Part shown: positions 12,101-24,100 of the stretch, piece after piece
Layout of the letters: each line of letters begins with the position of its first letter
How positions within the stretch are numbered: the stretch's first letter is position 1
Origin: Branchiostoma belcheri
Taxonomy: Eukaryota; Chordata; Leptocardii; Amphioxiformes; Branchiostomatidae
Assembly: GCF_001625305.1 (NCBI RefSeq)
Contig: NW_017804087.1
Location: 2,194,479 to 2,258,478 of the forward strand
DNA length: 64,000 nt
Direction of reading: 5' to 3'
Program-made: the position numbers and the translations under genes
Notes under the pieces: generated by a model
What the model was told of the DNA's origin: nothing
The model's input: only the letters and a program-made list of their open reading frames with translations
Database searches by the model: none

Positions 12101-15100
12101 AAGCTTGCAGGTCCTGTGGCCATGCCACAGACACATGTGATCACATCGTACAGTGTGGCACAGAAAACTCTGTCATCTGTGGTGTCATCAGGTCTCCTGG
12201 TTACCCTCTCAGGTAAGGTATAGAAGAATGAGAACTTACTTCCAGCAGGAAGAATTTTAACATAAAAAGAGTTGGGTGAGGTCTTCCAAAAGTAACCACA
12301 CAAAAGTAGATCTGTCTTTTTTCATGTCACCATTGTGATTGAAAAGTCTCAGAGTCAGTATTTCATAGAGTATCTAATCTCTGCCTATCTTTATACAGCT
12401 TTCCAGCAGATTCAATCTGTACAGTACAGATCAACGGTCCAAGGAAGAGTTACATCGTCTTACAGGTAGAGTCATCATTCTTCCTTATGTATCACAGTTC
12501 ATCACAACTATTACTTGTTTTCACTGAATCATGTTTCTTGTAATACAAGGCAATTCAACTTTATTGCAACAAGATGTCTGAAATCTTAATCTTCATTGAA
12601 ACAACAGCAAAGTGGTATTCCTGCAAATGACTATTTTTCTCAGCATTAAGCCTCTTTGATGTTTGAAATTTACTCATGTAGTAAAAAGGCCAGGAGATGG
12701 ACCAGGACTGTACTGATTGGACAAATCTAGTTCAAGGCCTATAACCACGGCGGCCTACATAAAGCCCCCCCCCCCATATGTAAATATGCTGACTGTGCAG
12801 CAAGTCTGGAGAATGTACTGCACCTGCGCAAAACCTGGATTTTCATTGTGTTCATTGTATGTTTGTTGTTCAATGTTATATCAGAATTTGCCTGTTGTAG
12901 GCAATATCTTTTACAACACAACCTCTTCAAAGCTCTACTTGAATATAAAATATGACCTTGAAATGTTCTGCTGAAGTAGACTAGTATAAACACTACATAA
13001 CAGGTTTTGCACAGTTCCAGTACAAATTTATCTTCTGCCGACATGCTCTGATTTTTATGAGTAGGTCCTGGACATAGACATCCCCGTAGAGCCGGATGGT
13101 TCATGTGCTGACCGTGCCGTGATCCTACGGGATGAGAAGTACCCGGGAGGACCGTGGCTGGAGAGCGCTCGACTCTGCTCTCCCAAGGACATCCGCAAAC
13201 CTTTCAACTCCAAGTTCAACTCTATGCAGGTCATGTCAGCATTCTGACAAGCTAGTTTCTCAGATGTTCTTTTCTTTCTAGTAATTCCTACTCTTATATC
13301 CCGAAAATACCCTCTGACCATTTCCAAAATCATATGTCATTGTATCCAGTTGCTTGAGTAACTGATTTTTGGCATATCTTATTACCTGGATGTCTAACCT
13401 TCACCGACATAGCCTACCCTTATACTTCAGTTATCTAACCTAGTTCGTTTGGCCTATGTTGTGTGTGAATATGCAAAAAAGTTCATTGTCCTTGTCATTC
13501 TATTACTTCCATGTTATGAAAGTATTGTTTGAGCGGTTGAGTTGTGGGTTTGTGAGTTTGGAGCTATTGTATTCAGAACTGTGCCAACTAGTTCTATGGC
13601 TGAATGGGTTTTTTAGGATCAGGCATGGTTCTGGATTGTCTCTGCATATGTAAGAATGTAGATTTGCCCAGGCACGGTAATGGATTTGAATGGCAAGGGA
13701 AAGCTCCTAGCCCAGGAATTTGTTTATTTGTTTATCTTACTAGCCACTGAGTGCAATGGATTGGGAGACAAAACAGGTGATTTTTGTCCTTCTGTTTTCA
13801 GGTCAGAGCCTTGTCCAATACAACCAAGTTCCAGTACCGAGGTTACCTGGCTGTGTATAACATCACGTTCTACAAGAACCAACACCTACCCCCAGTCTAC
13901 AAACCTAACGAAGGTCAAACATTTATTCATTCAATATTGGGATCCTGTGGCACAATGGTTAGGTGTTTAGCTCAGACCCCATACATGTAGGTCCTGGGTT
14001 CAAATCCTATAATATGCTGTTATGGCCTTGGGAAAGATACTTTACAGAAAGTTTCATCACTTTAGTTAGGTAAAAATGATTAAAGACCTTACAAAATTCC
14101 TTGAATTGTTGTGATGTTGATTGAGTTAAGCCTTCATGTTTTTTTCTACATATAGTGTACCAGTGCCCGTGTGAGTATGACCTGTATGAAGACCGTTGCT
14201 ATGGCATTTTCACCCACCACACCCACCTGTCCTGGACCAGAGCTAAGCTGGAGTGTGAGGCAAAGAATGGGACTCTGGCCAGCATGGCAGATGGGCTGGT
14301 AGGGCAGTCTGTATATACTAATGACCCGTATTGTGTCCAGAACCATGCCTATGTAGTTCCGTGCATGAATGTGTCAGGGTTAGGATCCGGCATGGTTCTG
14401 GATAGTTTCTGTGTATCCTAGAACTTACATGTAGATTTGACCCAGGAACGGTTATGTATATGCATTGACTATCCAGAATAAAGCATGGTTTTGAACACAA
14501 CGTTAACGATCCATGTCCACTCTCCAATTAGCACCAAGGACAGTACCCACCCTGGAACAGTATTCTTTGTCTTTCAATCAAAAATAATCTAAGGGACGGT
14601 CAAAAAAGCAGCAATGGCCAGGAGGTCCTTATGCAGAGGTGGTTACAAGAAGAGATTACACTGTAGTTAAGTGATAGGGCATATTTACTGATTGCTATCC
14701 CCCCCCCCCCACTTTTATGGTGCTTTCTTATATCTCATAACATTTATTTTTCAAATTTCAGGAGACTGAGTTTCTGCATACAGCACTCATTCACTTAGTC
14801 CAATCCAGAGGGGAGAAACTAGGAGGGGAGAAAATGTACATAGGTAACTTCTGTCTCTATTGTTTTTTCATGTTATAGGAGGTATTTTTGCAGGTAAATA
14901 ACATTTACAGTCTTTGTTATTTCTTAGTATATAAAACATAGAAAATTTACATACTGTACAATCAAAAATACTCTGTTAACATATGTTGTACATGTGCATT
15001 GTATGATGTATTATACTAACAATGCTGTTTTGTTTCTTTACATAATATTTGTTGCTTTGTCCATTCCAGGTCTACAAGACAGAAATGAGTTTGAATATAA

Positions 15101-18100
15101 CATGACATGGTCTGACGGTCACCCTCTGTCATACACTGCATGGTGAGTGCTTCTTCCATACTTATGTGCTTAGGTTACATAAAGATATAGGTGTATGTGG
15201 ATTTTTGTATGCTGCACTGACATACCATCCATGGTTTCTGAACACTTTTAATGTGATCTGTCTTTCTATGTTCTGTCTGGTGCAGGTAAAATTTGTCTTG
15301 TGCTGGTAATTTTCAATCTTCTAAGTATTTGACAAGATTATCTATCTAACTTAGACTTCATCATGTCCTCTTAGTCTTTGCTGTTCTTGTGCTCTCTACT
15401 CTAACAGACTGGTGGCCCATTCAGTAGACAACATGGAAAAGAAGAATTCTGAAATTAAAGTCTGCATAAAGCATTTCTTTGACTCCCAGGTCACACATTG
15501 ACCGTCGGTACAACCTTACCCAGCCTTCAGGAGCAGAGATAGAGGACTGTATAGTGCTGTGGTATGAGTACACCTGGCACATCTCACAGTGGCACGACAC
15601 ACTGTGTGCCGGGGAGGATGTCTTCAGCTATGTGTGTGAGATAGATGCAGACAAGGAGGGTGGGTTTGTCATAATTCATATCTTTTTTGGGGGTCAAGCC
15701 ATATAGTTGGCCAGCCCATAGCTATGAGGCCAATTGGTTAGGGACTGGCTTGATGTGTCTTGCCCCCTAAAGAATTCTGCTTGTAGATTAAGTCTGAAAG
15801 GTATTTTTCACAGTTCTGATGTCTAATGTTGAAATACTGTGACAAGTTGAAGTCTTACCAAAAACTCAAAGGCCAGTCTTTCCATCATTGGGAACAAATA
15901 ACTGTATTAGACTCTATCGTAATGTGATAGATAATTCTCTTGTCATGTTTATTATATACTAGCAGTAGTTCAGTTCATCCTCTAAGATGACACATGCTCC
16001 TGTCTTGCATGACCGAGCACACCTTCTAGACCCATAACCCTAACCCTGACTCTGAAGAAGGTGATCGAAAAGGATACAAGTCTAGATACATGTAGCAGTA
16101 TATGCCATGCATTTTACCTGGTACATTGTAAAATTGTTGTACCACCATAAACCTTTTGTATCCCATATTGTCCAGACCATGTATGTCAGCTGGGCATGCA
16201 GGACTATGCTATAGAAGACCATCAGGTGGTTTCCTCCTGGTATGAGTCTGCTCCCAACATGTCCCACTTCGCCCGTCTGGATGCCTGTTCTGACTACCAC
16301 GGGTGGGGATGGTCTGGAATATTTGACCCAAAGGGAGTCTACTTCCCGTGGCTCCAGGTTAGTATGAAAATTATTGAAAAAAGAATTGTGTACAGTTTCC
16401 TCAAGTTAGAACAAAGCCATCACCAGCTTTAAGTAGCCTCTTCCAGGCTTCAGAGGCAGCTGGAATGTAGAAATTGGCCAGACACAATCATGTCATGGGA
16501 GTTTGTCCACTAAAGGAGTACAGTTTGTCACCCTTCAAATCTGAAATTTATTTAGTGGGCTGTAATCTGTCTGTTTGGCCAATCTAACTCTTTTCAGCTG
16601 TATCTGAAGACTTAGTAGGTACTTGATGGCAGCATGCTCCTTTCTACAACAAGCTCTTAGGGATCAATGCTGTCTACATAATGTATATTTCTACATGAAT
16701 GTTAGGTGGACCTCCCACGTCTGACGCTGATATCAGGCATCCTGACCCAGGGTCTGTGTGCAGATGATGTGGACGCGAGGGTGACAGAGTTCTACCTGTA
16801 CCACGGCATGAGTGAGTTGGACTGGGTACCCTACACAGGGCACGGCACACAGCCATTGGTAAGGATATTCCCAGACAATTCAAGCCCTGCCACTGGATAA
16901 ATAATGGAAATTTCTTCTGGAAATAGAATAAATAATCACTCTTCTTCAGCATCATTAAAAGTAAACTGACAGAACTTTGTCATGTTCAACCGTTTTTCCC
17001 TACTAGTTCTTTTACGTGATCATTAAGTATTGACTTAGTTCTTTGCATATGTACAGCTTGTATTTGCACAGACCCTGGTTCACTTTTTACAAAAACATGA
17101 AGATTTGACTCTCTTAAGAATTTTAGTAGCTAAAGTCTTCTTAGGAATGTTTAGGGATTTTATCAACTAAAGGTCTTCTTTATTAGGAATGATAAGAAGC
17201 CTCTGCACTACAATGTATATTTACTGTGCAGACCATTCCAAAAACTTGCAAATTTGATTTTTTTTAACACTACATGTAGATTTATAGGCATCATCCACAA
17301 AAACAGGCATGCAATGTGAACATCAATATAAGACTGTATTTTGGGGGCTCTGTATGTCAATCTGATCTTTTATCCATTCCAGCTGTTGATAGGGAACTCC
17401 CACAGCAACACCAAAACCACGGCCAGCACCATGTTTGACCCCACCTTCACCACACTACACATCCGTCTGGAGCTGCGCAACGGCACACAACTCTTCGGAC
17501 TCAGATTTGACCTGCTGGGATATGCTATAAGGAATCGTGAGTAATACTATACAGATACATAAATAAAACACAAAGGATGACAGAGAAGAAAGAGATAAAT
17601 TATTGTAAAATATGATATGCTTCTATCATCAACTTTTATTTTGATGTACATGCATATCATATCATTATAATGTTTGGCTGCTATACATTTTGCCAGAAAA
17701 GTGTAATGTTTAGTGTGACTAAGGCTTGAAATGAGCAGTCAACTAAAAGGCATGTTTCTTGTTGCCTGTGGGTTATATCTTAAGTTTGTGGAATTTGTAC
17801 CTCAGTTATGTACAATATGGATTCTAATAGTCCTTTTTGTAAATTCTTTATTTTTTATCTCATTCAGTGACTGAAGAAGACTTTCTGATTGAAAGGAGGT
17901 CAGACTACGCAATCAAGGATGATACTATAGGTAAGTATTAGGGTGAAGCTCTTAGTTTTCTTAAAGAATTTGAAATTCATTACTTCTTAATCACTGTTTA
18001 TGCTTTTGTGCAAAAAAAACTAAACAAGCAATCAAACCAACAAGGTGTGGCTGTACAGGAAGCCTAGTTTGTTCATGACCCTATAGTCTAATGTACACAA

Positions 18101-21100
18101 CCAATAAAATTGCCTTACCCCACATGTTTAGACCGTAGCCAGGAGTGTCCTGACACCCACCTGCGCTGTGGAGACGGGTCCTGTGTACACGTGGTGTATC
18201 TCTGTGACAGTGTCAATGACTGTAGGGATGGGACTGATGAGTCAGAGGAGCTCTGTGGTAAGTAAATGTCATATTTAGTGTGGCTTGAAAGACATACTAG
18301 TCTACCAACATGTTCTGGTGTTTTTGATGTCAACTTGCAGTATTTAACTGTACACTAACCTGAACATGCTGGTAGTATTTAAAGCCAATGAAATGGGTAA
18401 TGGTCGTATTTACTAATAGATGCAACATTTTCTTTACCCCCACAATGCAAAAATATTTGATTTGTTAAAACTGCATTGAGAAAAAAATGCCAAAGTCATG
18501 ATTAGCCTCCTTTCTTTCATGTTTAATAGTTGTTGTCATGCATTGTACTGTGCAGAATTGCTGTGCAATAAAATGATTGAGTCTGGCTTGGAAACCACCC
18601 GCATGTCCGGTGAAGTTGGAGGTGTGTACCTGCACCAATATTTATATTGACTTATTATAATAAGTCAATCAAAACAGAAGAAACCCCTTCTTTTGTGTGG
18701 GAGGACAACTTATATAAACTTGAACGTGTATATGCACCTGTTTTTCCTTTTATGTTGTGATAAACTCTAATAATCAAGTGATTGTTCCTCTCCCCAGGTC
18801 CAGCTGACACCTGTCCTGAGTTCTCCTTCAGCTGCAGGGAGGGGGGAGGGGGGCAGTGCATCTCTCTCTCCTTCTTCTGTGACCGCGATGACGACTGCAA
18901 CACGTATGAAGACGAAATCAACTGTGGTAAGATTTTCCCTGTTACAAGATATGCAAGTTTTACAGCAATACTGTAACAATGTTTCTTTATACTATGTGAA
19001 TTCGAGGGGATTCATTCCTCAGCTAACCGACATCTCGCACACACAGACATGATCCCTCAGTAAGACATCTGGAGCCGCATAGTTCCTGTTTAGAACTTTT
19101 ATTCAGCCTGTCACCTGTTTCTTTATATTGGTATGTACTAATAATGCACAACATGTAGCTTTTGGTCAACCTTCTAAATGTTTGTGATGTAGTATACCAT
19201 ACATCTATGGTCAGCTATATCGATGATGTTATATATTGTGATGCTATAATTCTCCACCATTTAGAATGGCCTGAGATGAACTGTAGAACAGACCTGGGTG
19301 AACTGGAGTGTGAGAACAAGAAGTGTTATGATGCCAGACTGAGGTGTGATGGACATAAGGACTGTGAAGACAACAGTGATGAACTTCAATGTGGTGAGGG
19401 ATTTCAGTACAATTATGTGACAGCTACTTTCTCTAACCCCTCCTTCATGTACAATCATACTTGTGGCATATTTGGCTTGTTGAACTGTGAAAAGAGTTCT
19501 ATTGTCTTTGCTGTGTGTTTTGTTTGTCTGTATTCTTTGGCCAGAACATTTTGCTCTTAAAATTACGGATGGATTGTTATGATATTTGGTATGTGAGCAT
19601 GGTTACTCACATTCTAGTCAATCTATGTGACATGTTACTAAGCAATTTCATACAAATCTAGGCAATAATGTATGTGTTATGAACTTCTCTTATGTCACCA
19701 AACTCTTGTACTTTCATGACAAAGTTTCGTTTTAGATACAAAAACCACCTGTTTTATATCCCTTCTTTTGGTGTGTTTCATACTCAGAGTTCTGCCAGGG
19801 TTTCCAGTGTTTTGATGGCAAGTGCCTCCCGGGAGAGTACGAGTGTGATGGTCAGATTGACTGTAATGGTTACATTGGAGAAGATGAGGACCACTGCTGT
19901 GAGTTATCCCTGTTGTATATATATTGTGTTATTATAGATGAGTGAGGTATTTTTGTCTCCTCTTGATTGTTTGAGCATGTTTGTCTGTATAGCCAGCAGA
20001 ACTGCCCTTCATGTGTAAAACACCTGTTTAGTGTCCAGCATCAAAGGCAAAAATAGATCATGCAAGCAGCTAGTTATATTACAGTATTAACTGTAACATA
20101 AACAACCTGTCACCCCAAACCTTTGCGTATCCAGCGGCAAGACTAATAGTATTCATCTAGTGAGGATGCATCTACTTTACTTGGTCTCTGAGCATCTTCA
20201 ATGTGGTCCCAAATGTACAGGATACATGATCAACAACAGTTACAGGGAAAAGTATCTACATGCACCATGCGGTCCAAATTGTACGGGAGTGTAATATGTG
20301 GTTGAGAAAAATTTCTTCAGTGACTTACCAACATGAGGAAACTATTCAGTAACATGCATATGTTTTCTGTAGTGTACCAATGGGAGAATGCTACAGACTT
20401 AGAGTACTGTGAGGACCTGATGAGATGCAGGAATGGTGCGTGTGTGAGTAACAGCACCAACACCACCTGTCTGTTCAACCTGGACGTCATCGGGGCTCAT
20501 GTCGGCTGCAGGGATGCCACACATCTGGAGGGCTGCAGTAAGTGTGGTCTTACAGTTCCTTCATACAACATGGGCTCAACGCCTATCAAATCCCTGTCAG
20601 AAGGATATGTGGCACAAAATGGTTTAGACTATAATTGTATATATTTCTGCATTGATAAGCATCTGTACCATTTCAGTCTTGGACAATTGTTGCATCATTA
20701 GACTATTGTACATGACATAATGTAGAAATCTGATAACATACAATGTAATAGTGGTCACGTTAGTACAATTTATACATCAAACTAGAAAGGCCAATATTTG
20801 CTTTGGAGCAAATATAGCGATGGGTTCACCACATTTTACCACATGGCAGGGAAAGAATGAGAAACACAAGGGAAAACAATGCTTTACATTGATATAACTA
20901 TAGTATGAAGTAACATACAACTAAGACTACAACAGTTGGATAGCTATTCCCTACATTATTGGTTAGGATTGCATAATGCAAACTGTTGATTTTCAAGATA
21001 AAAAGAAGCGTTCATAGCCCGCATTCCAATGCTGGAGCAGGAAAGCTTAAAATACCTACCAAAACACTTGAATACAGACATACTGTCAGTATGGCATGGC

Positions 21101-24100
21101 TCTGTGCAGGTGTAAATGAAGTTAAGCCAGTTAAATCCCAACAGCCAATCAGCAAGGAGAATAGAGGAAAGCTGCATGCCTATTGGTTGATGCCTTGCAT
21201 GCCATTGTGATGACTCATGTCCAAATGTGGTAAACACTGCACACTTACACAGTAATACATTAGCTATTACACAGCCAAAAAACTCAAATAAAACCATTCT
21301 AAAAGCCTGTATCACAATAATTTAAAAAACGCCTAGGGGTATTTGCCCACTGTACCTCCATACCAAATTTCAGGACCTTAGGCCCTAAAATGAAGAAGCT
21401 GAATCCATTTAAAGATATGGCAGGAGGAGGAGGAGGAGAAGGAGAAGAAGAAACATCAGAAAAAGCAATATGGTTTCACCACACCACTTCGTGGTGTGGT
21501 GAACCCATAAAAACAATTCTCATGGCATATTTTGATTATCTAACAGCATACGGAAATTCCAATAGGGCAATAGTCAGTGAGTGCTGGCATTAAATTTTTC
21601 CTTTCACTGTCAATGCATCTCCATGTAATACTGGTAATACCGGTACTAGAGTATGGCTCTGAACTTTTAGTACTATTTTCCTGTCTTTGTTCAGCACGAG
21701 ACAACATGGCATGCCCTGTGAACACAGTCCAGTGTGACTCTGGGTACTGTATCCAGCAGAGGATGGTGTGTGATGGGAAGAACGACTGTATACATGGGGA
21801 GGATGAACTCAACTGTGGTCAGTTTGCATTTGCTTCTTTGCTTCTTATTTCAAGTCTAGTTAAAGCTCACCAGGTCACCCCTACTCTTCTGGATAAGTGT
21901 GTTGGGTTCTTTTATTGTCCAAGGTTTGATGCCTGAAGCAGAAATTGTCATTATATGACAAATAATCATGTTTCAGGGGAACCTTGTACATGTAACCAAC
22001 TCTACAGAAGTGCCACCTGGCCAATGTAACCACTTTTTGGTCCTTTTGATAATGTTCCCTTTAATATAATTGCAGAGCACTGAAAAAAGTATTTCTACCA
22101 CTGCTTTTTGTGTTTCCTGATGAGGTCTTTTGGGGCTGTTTTGACTGTACTATTATTGGTCTGCTCACTTTGCATGGATTTTCCAAATGTAGCTAACTAC
22201 ACCTGTCCTGGAGCCCACCGCTGTCGAGGGGAGACTAACTGTGTTCCTAAGGACCAGCTGTGTGATGGCATACCTCACTGTGCACAAGGGGATGATGAGA
22301 GCTTCTGTGGTAAGTCTTTTAAAGAAGGAACAGGAATTTTCTATCAAAAATGTTGATCATGTTATCGTAACGCTTAAGTTAGTTCCTTCCATACCTGTCA
22401 GCTAATGGACCTATACCATTATTACGTCACAGTTTGTTTACCTGTTCTAAAGAACATTCTAGAACGGTCAGTTAAAGAATAAAGATCATTTCAAAGTTTT
22501 CAAAGTAAGGTATGTCTGATTTTTGCTGCGTCTAGTTGTGTTGACACAGCATTACATGCTGCATGGGTGATTTAGTTGTGACATTAGACGAAAGTAGTAC
22601 TGTATTAAAAGCCTTATATTAGGCTAACGCTACACAAACACACACCGCACTATGCACCCCTGTACAATATAAACGTCGATTGACCGGCATTCATTGCGGT
22701 AAACAAACTGTGACGTAATAATGGAATAGGTCCATTGGGTGGCAAGTTGTCATGTTGATGCATCAAATGGTTTTCATCAGCTTGTATAGCCATGGCATTC
22801 AATCATTCAATCAACCTTTATTGCACATGTATGCACATAGGCCTGAATGCATACTAGTTACTGTATGATATTACATGACGGTACTGAATAATAGTAATAG
22901 GAGAAAATAATAACTCAGGCACTACATTCTATCTTAATATCTAATCTAGGTTTTAAAGATTTCGTCTATCTTTTTGAAGCAACTGAAGATAAAATTGCAC
23001 ATAGTTTTCTATTGTGTGGTCATTAGAGGTACATTCATGTAGTCAAGTCATGTAGTCATGTACGTGTAGTCATGAGGCTGGCAATACAAACCCACATTTT
23101 TTTCTCCCAGCTGCCCAGTGCCCAGAAGGCTGTAAGTGTTACGGTCTGGTGTTCTTGTGTCGAGACATGGAGTTCAACCTCATGTTGGTGGACCTGCCTT
23201 GGTACCTCAGGAAAATGTATGCTTTCAATGTACATTATTCAATTGCTTTTGTTTGAAGTAGTATTCAAGAGATGCTTTGAGTTTGTCAAGATTTGAATAC
23301 AAAACCATGCAGAGCTCTGTGCTTATATTGTGCCATACCTTACCCAGTTTGAAACTTACTTCAGTATTTCAGTAAAAATGTTAGCAGAACAAAACTCAAT
23401 AGCACATGTCAAAGCTTTCTTAGAATATTTAATATAAAGGCAGGTGGGCATCTGTGAGGAAACTGGTCCTACTTGATTTCAGTACAGTATGTTGCAATTG
23501 TTTGACCAAATTTTGAGAAGACACAAATGAATACTCATTCACAAACTCAAAGTCTAAAGGTTGATACTTTCATGATTGTTAAACTTTGCATTTTACAGTG
23601 ATCTGAGCAACTCGGATTTTACGGAACTAGAAGACATGCGGGGTAACAACTGGACAGACGTCACTTTTCAAAGGTTCAGTTATGTGGCAGAACTGTAAGT
23701 AAATGACAAGTGATGTCCAAATATAGGAAAGCTGATCTCATTAATATATGTGTTTCTTCCTCCGTTAACCAAGATGTCAAAGACTGGAACTATTTTGTAC
23801 TGCTTTGACTATTCATTCTGTTTACTTTTGACAGTGTTCTGAAGAATGCGGGACTGTGGACTCTGACAAATGAGATGTTCCTGAAGCTGAAAAACTTGCT
23901 TGTGTTGTAAGTAATGCTGTTTTTGGTCTTGTACAGTACTTGCTGGTACATAATATAAAACCCACCTCTTATATCTCTCCTTGGTACTGAAATGCCTTCC
24001 ACAACTTGAGTCCTAAATGATTTGAAAAATTCCAACCAAATTAAGTCAGTTGCTCATGATAAGATGTTTACAATGGATGATGAACACTATATTGTAGATC

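Noticed and set aside
12111-12212. Alternative acceptor TTGCAG for the CUB exon
   Set aside because: It gives an open frame but leaves the wrong phase for the next exon and loses the CGVIRSPGYP CUB signature. The acceptor at 12104 fits both.
16030-16045. Telomere-like CCCTAA string
   Set aside because: Only two units (CCATAACCCTAACCCTG) within an intron; too short to be an interstitial telomeric array.
9955-18575. Intronic AATAAA strings (for example near 9957 and 18566) as poly(A) sites splitting the receptor gene
   Set aside because: They sit in recurrent CTGTGCAATAAA dispersed sequence, and exons on either side stay in phase, so a gene end is not supported.
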